The translations under genes and the position numbers were made by a program. A stretch of 11,719 nt of DNA. Origin: Hypholoma sublateritium FD-334 SS-4. Taxonomy: Eukaryota > Basidiomycota > Agaricomycetes > Agaricales > Strophariaceae. The notes under the pieces were generated by a model that was not told the DNA's origin, did not search any database, and saw only the letters and a program-made list of their open reading frames with translations. This document shows, one piece after another, positions 1 to 8,399 of the stretch (position 1 is the first letter of the stretch; each line of letters begins with the position of its first letter). The DNA lies in contig KN817777.1 of NCBI GenBank assembly GCA_000827495.1, positions 6,214 to 17,932 of the forward strand. Reading direction: 5' to 3'.

Positions 1-376
1 TTGCCAGGAACTCAGTCGTTTGATTAAACTCAACTAAAGTTGAGCTCTGCGACTGAGCATGTATCGGATAAACGAGGAGAATAGGGACTGCTGCAGCCGT
101 GTGTACGTTCATGTAGTTCTATGTATTTTCAGTTATCGCCAGGAGGGTTTTTTCTTATCTTAAGTCCCATTAGCATTCCATCCATATCGGACTCTTGTAG
201 TTATTTTGGTCTTCGCACCTGCATACCAATTCATCATACAGACGTCAAATTAACTTACGATCTAACCCACGCCTATGATATTCTTCGTTCTGCATTCGAT
301 GTTAGGCTACTCAGAATCCACGTACTTAAGAGCCACTGCGGTCATCAATGGTTGTGCTCATCCCACTCCCACCGTC
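1..376. other. Upstream flank of the membrane-protein gene
   Basis: No exon is supported here. Open frames run through 121-376, and one is continuous with exon 1 of the next gene, but the residues encoded upstream of the ATG at 377 do not look like part of that membrane protein. The stretch probably holds the promoter and 5' untranslated region of that gene. No TATA box or other promoter element could be assigned with confidence. The only clear structure is the nested inverted repeat at 11-57. Confidence 0.5.
11..57. repeat. Nested inverted repeat (two-tier hairpin)
   Basis: An outer pair of perfect 8-nt arms, CTCAGTCG (11-18) and CGACTGAG (50-57), encloses an inner pair of perfect 6-nt arms, CTCAAC (29-34) and GTTGAG (39-44), with a TAAA loop. 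As RNA or single-stranded DNA this would form a stem, an internal loop and a second stem. It lies about 320 nt before the start codon of the membrane-protein gene and at the window edge, so it could be part of a larger element cut off here. Function is unknown. Confidence 0.55.
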
Positions 377-1750
377 ATGTCAAACAACAGCGCTGGAACC
401 ATAATACAAGATGCGCTGAATCCCTTTGAAGATGCGACAATTCACGCTGTGTATAACTCATTCTTACTGAACATCCTACTCCTTGGTATGTTATTCTCGA
501 CGGAGCACTTCCGCTCAATTTGCTTATTTAAATATTTTGAACTTCTCGGCTAGGAATTTACACCACGATCTATTTTGGAACGCTGTACATATATCGTAAG
601 CTTATCGGAGGTGCAGTGATTGTGGGGCGAATAATTCATCATGTGTGATCTACAGTGACCAGCAAAATGTCGCGCAGTCTCGTAGTCGTCTCAGCGATTA
701 CTGCTATGTATTTCGTGACTGTGGAACAAACTGTGATTCAATGGATCTGGATCAATGGGTTCTTCGGAATGGCAGGAGAGTCAAAATTTGCGGACTATGT
801 GATTGCTGCGACGGGACCGAGATGGATCTTTCTTGTCACCAATATCAATGCCTTCTTGTGTTCCATCATTGCTGACTCCATACTGGTCAGGAACCCGACT
901 ACGTAGCCTGTCGAGCATTGCTCTAATTTTATCTGCAGATATGGCGGTGCTATAACGTATGGAATAACTCCGTACGCATAATATTGGTACCATCGACTTT
1001 TCTACTTATAGTTGTAGGTAAGTAACATGCCGATTATTTACAAACTTGTTAGTATCCTGACTTCTTTGATATAGGCACTGGCGTGGCAAACATAGCAAAA
1101 ATCTCCGCTGATCAATTAAACTCGAACATATATAACTCTGGTCGAGAACTGCAGATACAGACATGCCTTGCGATTTTTTCTGCTTCAGTTCAGACACTGA
1201 TAACGACATCGTTGATTTTGTATCGAATCATAACCGTAACCAGGTATAACAAGCTACCAAAACGTACAATAAATACCTGCAAGCATATCGTCGACATGGT
1301 TATTCAATCCTCCGCCGTCTCCGCTGTGGTATTGCTCGTATGGGCCATCGCTTGGGCTATCACACCACCATTGACGTTAAACAGCGCACCGCGTCCCATT
1401 ACCCTTGATTATCTGGCGGGGTTTAGCGAACAAATAAGCTTCATCGTTGTTGTATGTCGCACTAAAAATTCTCTACAATCATGATGCTGATTAATTTTTA
1501 GGGAATGGCCCCGACAGTCATGGTTGCACGAATAGCTCGGATAGGCTCTATGGATCTGAACCGCGAGACCTTCACAGATCACACAATGCAGCTCCTGCGC
1601 CTGCTAACGCGCTTGGTGCACAGACTACTGCAGCCCTCGGCGAACTCAATGCACTGCAGGCTACCCTCGGCGACGCTCATTCCTAGTCACGTTGCTGCTA
1701 GGTGGAGGCGGCATACTACAAGGAGGAGACGCTGGGCATCATTTGTTTAA
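377..1750 (+). CDS. Seven-helix membrane protein, uncharacterised Agaricomycete family (six exons)
   Basis: Exons by splice signals and frame: 377-485, 554-595, 656-885, 939-1017, 1075-1451, 1502-1750. Introns are 50-68 nt; donors are GTATGT, GTAAGC, GTCAGG, GTAAGT and GTATGT. The product is about 361 residues. Seven hydrophobic segments are visible near residues 24-51, 58-80, 105-127, 137-155, 180-205, 222-246 and 260-290. Landmarks recalled from Agaricomycete homologues are ADSILIWRCYNVW across the exon 3/4 junction, HIVDMVIQSSAV before helix 6, and GMAPTVMVARIA at the end of helix 7. They are rejoined correctly only by this splicing, which supports the model. The start at 377 gives MSNNSAG, a short acidic N-terminus before helix 1. 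I do not know the function. The family is receptor-like in topology but has no established ligand or activity. The C-terminus after about residue 292 is doubtful: the frame used ends at 1750 in Arg-rich sequence, while a +1 frame ending at 1686 looks more protein-like. The weakest junction is the GTCAGG donor at 886. Confidence 0.82.
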
Positions 1751-2800
1751 GACTCTCTTGCGCGCTCGATATCTTTTGAGCTAATAATTCTGGAAGTACG
1801 AAAATGTGTTTTCATGTATACCACATACGTCTCTATACCCCTATGTATTTTGTTTGATGTAATCGAAAATTGCGCTGACGCGCTGATATTTACGGTGGGC
1901 ATGCGGAGATGCTCGTGCGCCAACTGTTTCTCGCTCACGGCGCCCAAGCGCATTATCTTCGTATATTGGTCCATTTTTTTGTCAGCCTGCTATTACACAA
2001 GAGTTCTTAGCAAAAATCCAAAGAATTAGCGGGGTTCCCAGGTAGACCGATAGCTGTGAGAGAAAGTAAGTGNGATATACACTCCGCGCGGCGGCGAACG
2101 AGCTCATCTGTGCATTTCTGCAAGCTGTGGAGATAGNTACTGCCACATTCGCGCTCTGGGGCACAGGTGCTGACGGACGGTACCCTCTAGACGCTGCGCA
2201 CCAACATTTTGAGTCGAAAACGCAACGCACTGGGCCAATTCAGGGTAAGCGCCAGTCCTTCTCCCACGCGCTGNCGCTTACTTCAATCCAGACGCTGTCG
2301 TTGTTGTTTTCGTGTACGTGAAGCTATGCGCGATCGCAGCTCGCGCCGACACGGCGGCGGCGGGCNCAGCTCTGGAAGGTGAGTTCGCGGCGTCTCCGTG
2401 GAAAGTGACACTGACAGTGCCGGTCAACGAGCCGTAGTGGCACGCGCATTTTCTCCACCTCGGATAGCACCTCAATTCCATGCCTGACAGCCAGAAAACA
2501 TGTTTTATTAGAAGTGTATTTACTACATTTTATTGTACCTAAAGCGCACGCACGCACGCCAGCCGAACTTTCAAATTAAGCGCCCGTAGTGCAGAAACAG
2601 ACCTCCACGGGTAAGATCCAGATAGGATTGAAATTGAAATAAAGAAATACAAGATACACACCTAAGATTTGCTACGTGACACGCCGCGAGCCGTGTAAAT
2701 GAGCGGCGAGAGCGGTACGCTTCTGGACGATGAACGGCTCCGTGGCGGCGGTGTCCACCCGCCCATCATCACAGATCTCTTTCCGAAGAGATAACCAGCC
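1751..2800. other. Intergenic DNA, no gene recognised
   Basis: Short open frames exist on both strands (for example 1814-2029 on +), but none shows a recognisable domain, convincing splice partners or a family motif. Base composition rises from AT-rich near 1800 to GC-rich by 2300. AATAAA-like sequence near 2640 and a short ACGC microsatellite near 2545-2559 are the only simple features. An ATG at 2326 followed in frame by a GTGAGT donor at 2379 could be a first exon, but no partner exon was found. Confidence 0.5.
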
Positions 2801-2803
2801 CAG

Positions 2804-3464
2804 CGTTTACGCTAGGCTATTTGGGAGCGCATAAAAAAGGACTTACGACGTATATATCGCACTAGTATATTAGTAGTAATCAACAACGCAGCCCGCGTAC
2901 GGCGTCCACGTCCGCCAAGCGGCGTGCATCCGCACGCGCAGAGTGACNTTCCTACATCCATATTCCAGGTCAGCACCAGCTCAAAGCCAAAAACACAAAG
3001 AAATACAGCGTACCTTTCACCGTACACCGCTCGCGAGGACGCACCACCCAGCCCACGGCGCCGCGGCGCTCACATCGGGATTGATGTAACACCTTCTCCT
3101 GCCCCCATTCGCGTACTCCGCCGTGAAATGAGGGAGAGCTCGGTGGTGCGAATGCGGGCTTTGTTCGCTTAGGTGTCTAGACCCGAATTAGACACTCCGC
3201 GGGTCGGTGCTAGCGCGATGGGTCTGAACAAAGAATAGGCGGTCAGCAGTGTTCTGAAGATGTGGGATGGCGTACGCACCTGTAATATAGCGTTTACGCC
3301 TATTCGGCGGTGTCCTCAATTCATGGGAATAGGCTATAGATCGGAGATTATCAGAAGTACCGATCCGCGGCGGAAATCCAGACGCAGACATTACTCACCT
3401 TACTTGGGGGTGGGTACTCTGTGATCATCTACNTATTCCAATACATCGTTTACGCCAATTTGGC
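2804..3464 (+). repeat. Dispersed CGTTTACGC motif, three copies
   Basis: The 9-mer CGTTTACGC occurs at 2804-2812, 3291-3299 and 3447-3455, always on the + strand. The second and third copies share a longer match, CGTTTACGCCWATTYGGC, 18 nt with two differences. In the first copy CTATTTGG follows after a four-base gap. The copies may be a diverged repeat unit or binding sites for a regulator. No function is assigned. Confidence 0.4.
3173..3195. repeat. Small inverted repeat
   Basis: Perfect 7-nt arms GTGTCTA (3173-3179) and TAGACAC (3189-3195) are separated by nine bases. This could be a minor hairpin or a dyad-type protein-binding site. It has no T-tract or neighbouring gene end that would suggest a terminator. 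Confidence 0.35.
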
Positions 3465-4643
3465 ATCCTTGATATTTCATCAAAAATATCCTCCTGCAGT
3501 TCAACGNGTCAGCCCCACTACCCGCCCGATGAAAATTCAGCGCGCACTCACCTCCCAGTCACGCCTTCCTCGCCCTCACCTCCTTTCTTTGCCTCCTCTC
3601 CCGCTTCGAAAACAGCGCCGCCAAAAAAAAAACACGAGCACTAGCNCGTGCTGAATAGCCGGAAGCGGAGGAAGCCCTCACAGCTCTCAGGCCGCCTGAA
3701 TGCCGGACGCTGTCTTCGGCGTCGAGGCGTTGGGCGAGCAGCGGGGTGGAGGGATGGAACCCTCGCGTACTTGCTAGATGCGGGCAGATGCTGGCTGCNA
3801 GGGGGGGTGATCCGGTTGGGGATAACGATCCCGCGCCAGCTGGCTGCGTGGTACACGTAGGGTGGGCTAGGACGACTGCAGAGACCGCCGCGCCAATATC
3901 CGGCTTGGCCAAGAAACAGGCGGCAGTCTCCACGCTGAGCCTAACCCGCTGGTGGTGGGAGGAAGANTCGGGAACGCTGAAGGCGGGGGAGGCTCGTGGC
4001 TGCGGGTACTGTTCATGCGCGGCGCCGTGGGTGGGGCAGGAGCTGCAGATACGACGTATGCGGATGAAAGCTATAAAAACAGCAAAAAATACCGTAGCGT
4101 ACCCACCGGTGCTGATCCCACGCCCTTGCACCATTCCCATCCGCCGCCTCCGCCGATTTTAGGTCGTCCTGGCGCCCCGGTACAATTCTATGGGCGCAGG
4201 CGGAATCTCCATTTTCTGGGCTACAGCTAGCNGGCGTCGTTCGATTNGTGTGATATTGGACTTTTGATTTGAGGGTTGACAGGTGTACAGGGTGGGAGGC
4301 GATGGGGAGATCGAGCGGCGGAGGGGCGAAAGCAGGAGGCAAGAGTGGCTTGCACTTGCCNCGCGTCCAAGTCGTTTCAGACTCCGCCGGACCTGCGGGC
4401 CGCCCGTCTCTCGCGGAAAACAGAGGCAGTAAGCGGNGTGCGGGACGGCGGCGAGAGCGGAGGAATCCGAGCGCATGCGATAGAGTGAAGTTCCAAGAAA
4501 GACGGAAATTGAGTGCGCGGTAAGGGGTTCGGGANNCAGGGCAAAGGTGGGCAAGGGGACAAGCGGCAGAAGGCGNGCGTAGCATGAAGGAGGGCCAGAC
4601 ACGTTCGAGGCGGAGCGGCGGAACTGGTTGTGGAGGGAAGTTA

Positions 4644-4675
4644 TTGCACAGTGTGTATATTGCACAGTGTGTATA
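4644..4675 (+). repeat. Perfect 16-bp tandem duplication
   Basis: TTGCACAGTGTGTATA is present twice, head to tail, at 4644-4659 and 4660-4675 with no mismatch. This looks like a recent replication-slippage event and could vary between strains. No gene is disrupted by it. Confidence 0.8.
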
Positions 4676-4930
4676 CCNTGAGTCACAGAGCATGTCGACG
4701 AGGCGGTGGGGCAAGAGCTGGTGCGTACGTCCATACCGAGAACGGGGCCGTTTAATGCTGAGGGTGGTGGACTGCGGGCTTGGTGAAGTGGGGCTGGCTG
4801 AAGGGACGCCGGCGCGTGCAGCATTGCGNATACTTGAGCNTGTCAGCGGAGGAATTCCAGCAGGTAACGAAGGACCTACTGAGAGAAATCCAGAGGGGAT
4901 CAGCGGCGCAGTGGGTCCTAAGCGACGCGA

Positions 4931-5179
4931 CTAGTTGATCACGTGACTTGACAATGTTGAACGGAAAAACTGTAGCTGAGGCGCTGCGCGGATTGGGATT
5001 GGGNGGGTTGTGAATGCAGCACCTAAGGGNAAGAACTCACCTGCACCAACTGCCTTTATTCTGTAGGAATGCTCCCATCCTCCGTTGTTTCGCCGCGCTC
5101 TAGCTCCAGGAGGCATCGGGACGTGCTTCCGCTGCTGCTGGGCAGCTTCCACAGACGCCAATGTGGCGCTCGCATCCAT
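4931..5179 (-). CDS. Possible small minus-strand gene, two exons, unrecognised
   Basis: This is a weak candidate. On the minus strand an ATG at 5179 opens a frame of 46 codons (MDASATLASV..., ...YRIKAVGA) ending at a GTGAGT donor (5040-5035). A CGCGCAG acceptor ends the 57-nt intron at 4984, and a second exon, 4983-4931, ends in TAG. The product would be 63 residues, rich in Gln, Arg and Ala, with no family recognised. Just upstream on the minus strand is a textbook 3' splice site: CCCTAAC branch sequence, pyrimidine tract, then ATTAG ending at 5206. So the first exon may instead be an internal exon (5205-5041) of a larger gene whose earlier exons were not found. The candidate would diverge from the dioxygenase gene with about 230 bp between start codons. 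The intron length is a multiple of three, so the frame is open with or without splicing, which weakens the case. Confidence 0.22.
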   Translation of the reverse strand: MDASATLASVEAAQQQRKHVPMPPGARARRNNGGWEHSYRIKAVGAGEFXPLGAAFTTXPIPIRAAPQLQFFRSTLSSHVIN

Positions 5180-5407
5180 CCGCCTCACGCCGATGCGGCG
5201 TGCCCCTAATAGAGCGGGAGGAGAGGTTAGGGAATGAGTCAAGAGGGAGTGTGGTCGGAGAGGGAGTGACACGTCGGCCGCTNGCCAGAGCAAATTCAAA
5301 CTCAGCTAATGCTTAGTCAGGGCGATAGGAAGTATCCGGAGTGGACGTCAGCCCCGAGTGTACCTTCCCGCTGAATTCCACCTTACCAAAACCAAAAGCA
5401 GGGGAAC

Positions 5408-7071
5408 ATGTCCCGGAAAAGAAATGCGGNGGTAAGCCATCCAGGGCTTTTAATCAAATTTTCAACCTCATATATCTTTCTTAGGAGCCACTACCAACCC
5501 TGGCTTCGTCCTTGAGCACCGCAGCTAGCCGCACTACTAAACGGAGGCGAAAAACGCCAGTAAGCCTGCTTTCAGTTTCAAAATCGAATGGCAATCTCAT
5601 GCACCCCTAGAAACAAGCCCCTGTTCCTGTTCCTAACCTGCCGGCCCTCACCTCTGCTCTCTCTTCCTCAGGCAAAGGCAGCCGTGTTCGCAGTGAAGGT
5701 GGTATAGAAGAGGAAATATTAGGGAATGCCAAGGCCCTCGCTCTGAATTGGTCGAAGTAAGTTCCTGCTGCTTATTCTGGATGCTGAAGATTTACTATAA
5801 ACACACTAGGTATTCCCCCACCTTCAAAATTGAAGGAGTACTTTTATCGGACTTAGAGGCCCGGGGAAAGAATCTTGCTCAAGATAAAGCTTTAGCTGAA
5901 GAGCGCCTTGTACTAATGGAGGAACTTCCTGCNGATGCAAGTTCCTGCCGCATTGTGGATGGGTCTGGAGAAACCCTCGTATGTGTCTTTTCCAGGAGAT
6001 CGCGTGAAAGCCCGACTCCTCAGAACCAAGCTGTTGAGTTTTTCATTCGTGAATATGTAGATGCATAATCTAACTTCTGGATAGGTCTACCCTGGGCCCC
6101 ATGGAAGAACCCTTGAGGATGTTCAAAGAATTGGATTTCNTTGGGANGGCTTGCCTGTAAGTGCCTAGTAACTGTGTTTTTGCTATTTGACTAATGGAAA
6201 CTTAGAAACTTGCATTAGCTAGATACCATGAAGCAACCCAAAATCTTCATTCCTCCCTGCCTCCTAAAGTCCACCAGCGGGACTTAAGACATCCTACTGA
6301 GGATGTTATGGAATATGCTAGGGAAGGCATTGATCTTACCCAAACTTTAGCGGTGGAGCGCACTGGCGTTACACACCTTGTTCATGCTTGGCACCAGCAA
6401 GGACATCCAGTAAGTTCTACTTCTCCAGTTCTACTTTTTCACTTTTTGCTCTTGCTAAAATATATCAGGATGGCCCCATGCTTCATTCCAAAGATATGGC
6501 TGGAAGAAACACTGTGGAAGGCCAGAATGCAGTGACCAACTATTTTCGTCTTTCCCGCCCTATCGCCCTTTATATTCAAGAAATGTTTAAAGTTGCATTT
6601 CCNCTATACTATGAAAAGTACAAGAAAGCTTTTGAAGCAGGTGTTTACGAAATGCAAGATCCTGGCCCTTTTCTAGGCAGGGCAATAGTCTGGAAACTCC
6701 AGGTTCAAGTGCATCAAGATGGCCTTGATGATGGGCCAACTGTTATTTTTAACATTGGAAATTATAGTGGTGGTAATTTATATCTTCCTGACCTCGGGCT
6801 GAAAATACAGTAAGTGTTAATATTTTTCCTCTATTTTTATTTAATTTTTTTGAAATATAGATATGGACCTGGGGAAGTAGTTATTCTACTTTCAGGTTTG
6901 CTATACCATAGTGTATCTCACTGGCAGCCTGGTATACAATCGTCTGGGGATGCATTAACGCCAGGCAGAATTGGTAANGTATTTTTCTTCCCCCGCAGGT
7001 CTTTGGACAAGCTAGTGGACAAACCACCNCACTGGAATACATACAGTCGAACGGGCACTAGGCCTTACTAG
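5408..7071 (+). CDS. 2-oxoglutarate/Fe(II)-dependent dioxygenase, fungal TET/JBP-like family (eight exons)
   Basis: Exons: 5408-5431, 5485-5559, 5611-5756, 5810-5978, 6085-6156, 6206-6409, 6469-6809, 6861-7071; about 413 residues. Splice phases agree at every junction and most donors are GTAAGY. The family couples 2-oxoglutarate decarboxylation to substrate oxidation at a double-stranded beta-helix; TET/JBP members act on 5-methylcytosine or thymine in DNA, but the substrate here is not shown. Visible active-site elements: iron ligands H312 and D314 (VHQDGLDDG), a GGNLYLPDLGL strand, the distal histidine in LLYHSVSHW (H360, or less likely H364), and R380 in TPGRIG, placed as a 2-oxoglutarate-binding arginine. 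All three ligands are present, so the core looks intact. The N-terminus has a basic tract (TKRRRKTPK, residues 26-34) that could be a nuclear localisation signal. Residues 83-230 show no domain I can name. The 5979-6084 intron is the least certain; an alternative frame there continues with VFPGDRV-type sequence. Ambiguous bases affect a few residues, none catalytic. Confidence 0.8.
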
Positions 7072-7140
7072 TTTTGGAAATTTGGATATATTTTATTGAT
7101 TATAAAAGTGTTTTTCTCTATTAAATTGCATGAGGCCTAT
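7072..7140 (+). terminator. Likely 3' untranslated region and polyadenylation region of the dioxygenase gene
   Basis: AT-rich sequence directly follows the TAG stop. It contains T-rich stretches and an ATTAAA hexamer at 7120-7125, a recognised variant of the polyadenylation signal. Fungal signals are loose, so the cleavage site cannot be placed from sequence alone. Confidence 0.35.
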
Positions 7141-8399
7141 GCATGAAGACTTTATATCTGCAAGCTCCGGGAATTGGACAAGGGTGGGAGGTTGATGGAG
7201 GCAAAGATTGAGAAGGAGAAAGCGCAGCATGCTTGTTTTCACATCGCATCTCCCNGCNCGCTCTGAAGTACTGGTGCCGCCCTGCGATCTNTCCTTCCCC
7301 ACAATTCTACGTTAGGTCCATCTTTCCCCTTGATAATTTGTTTAATAAAGGGGCATTCTGACACTGTGTACAACTTTATGCAGATTTCNCTTTGTGCCTN
7401 ATGTCACCTNGCACACCACCGGCTGATTTGCGTCTTGCTCCACAGTGTAGATATGCCTCCAAATTCCCTCTCCCATCTNGATCCTGAGCACGACAGTGCC
7501 TGGAGCCCGGCTGTGGTGATGCTCCCCTCCTGTCAGGCCTCGATGACAGTGGATATGCAGTCCTTCCCTTTTCTCCCATNGCATATGTGCACATGTTATG
7601 TAAATAGTTCAGATGAGGTTTATCTTCGCTGAAAATGACATGATGGATTATTTTATTGATGCACTTCATGAGGGGGAGGGAAATCTGGGGCAAATCTGAG
7701 GGGCTCTGAAGGCGGCAGCGAGATTTGGGGTAGTGGGACATAGTCATAGGGGTGGGAGTGGGAGTATGGAGGCGTGCGCAGCGCGTGTCGTGTTTGCTGT
7801 CACCGCAACGCTTGGCGTATTCGCGTCCCCAGGTAGGTGCGCTTGTTACACGTCCATCTCCTGCGCAGATGCTAAAGACATGTAATTTTGGTGCAGTCCG
7901 TCCACCGGCTGCGCGCATGTATATCTCTTCTCTTCGGAGGGGCCCGCGGCGCGTGACATGAAGAGTAGGTCGTATTAGTACAGTATATCGGCTCAGCACA
8001 GCACCAGAGGTCATCGGATGAACCAGTTCCCGACGAGAGTTGCATGGATGATTGAACTCTGGTGAGCGACATTGACCTTTACGTGTAGGTCCATCTTATT
8101 TTTATCACATCGGGTACCATCATCTATAGAGTACTTGAANGCCTATATGATATTGTCCTTTTTCCAGAATCTCCAGTCCTCGCTTGGTCCTCGCTGAATT
8201 TGTGAAGAAGGTTGCANGCTTGCGNTCAAATTCGCGGCAGGTTTTTTACTCTGCTTTCTGAATCTATCATTCGCAGTACAGATAATCACATACACAACAA
8301 AATAAGTAATTCCAAAGGTATAGAAACCCCAATGTACGTAGCTTTCCAGAAATGCATAGCCNGCCCTGCTCCCTCAAGCGCGCCTGGTCTATCTCGCGT
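7141..8399. other. Intergenic DNA of intermediate composition, no gene recognised
   Basis: Open frames on both strands (longest 7376-8014 on minus) give no recognisable domain and overlap one another. Many isolated ambiguous bases fall in 7250-7600, so frames there are unreliable. The one item singled out is the small ORF at 7766-7885. Confidence 0.45.
7766..7885 (+). CDS. Possible small secreted-type ORF, unrecognised
   Basis: An ATG at 7766 opens 39 codons ending in TAA at 7883-7885. The product starts with a short polar stretch and an arginine, followed by a hydrophobic run (VVFAVTATLGVFAS) resembling a signal peptide. A short tail follows with three cysteines (CACYTS and SCAD) plus one before the hydrophobic run. 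Small cysteine-containing secreted peptides are common in basidiomycetes, but I recognise no family. An alternative is that the ORF is the first exon of a longer gene, since a GTAGGT donor-like sequence lies inside it near 7832 and a GCGCAG acceptor-like site near 7869. It could equally be chance in GC-rich DNA. Confidence 0.15.
   Translation: MEACAARVVFAVTATLGVFASPGRCACYTSISCADAKDM

Larger units (their letters stand above)
2801..4600. other. GC-rich gene-free stretch with scattered ambiguous bases
   Basis: Long open frames on the minus strand (3559-4140, 4013-4714, 4159-4824) overlap one another in different frames. They encode Pro/Ser/Arg/Ala-rich sequence of the kind GC-rich non-coding DNA produces, and no domain is recognisable. 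A 12-nt GC palindrome sits at 3058-3069 and a poly-A run of ten at 3623-3632. From about 4260 the + strand becomes purine-rich and G-heavy. Confidence 0.5.
4601..5407. other. Intergenic DNA upstream of the dioxygenase gene
   Basis: The first part is G-rich and purine-rich on the + strand and contains the 16-bp tandem duplication. The last 230 bases, between a possible minus-strand start at 5179 and the dioxygenase start at 5408, are the likely 5' region of the dioxygenase gene. If the minus-strand candidate is real, they would act as a divergent promoter. No TATA box or CCAAT box could be placed convincingly. Confidence 0.4.

Noticed and set aside
121..376. Upstream open frames that could extend the membrane protein at its N-terminus
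   Set aside because: The extra residues do not resemble the family; the ATG at 377 gives a short acidic N-terminus directly before the first helix, as expected.
1814..2029. Open frame of 71 codons after the membrane-protein gene
   Set aside because: Some hydrophobic character but no family match, no splice signals linking it to exon 6, and an equally open frame on the opposite strand.
2326..2384. Possible first exon: ATG at 2326 with in-frame GTGAGT donor at 2379
   Set aside because: No following acceptor leads to an open exon of useful length; the sequence is short and Arg/Gly-rich.
3559..4824. Long overlapping minus-strand open frames of about 190-230 codons
   Set aside because: They overlap each other in different frames, cross ambiguous bases, give Pro/Ser/Arg-rich low-information sequence and match no family; typical of GC-rich non-coding DNA.
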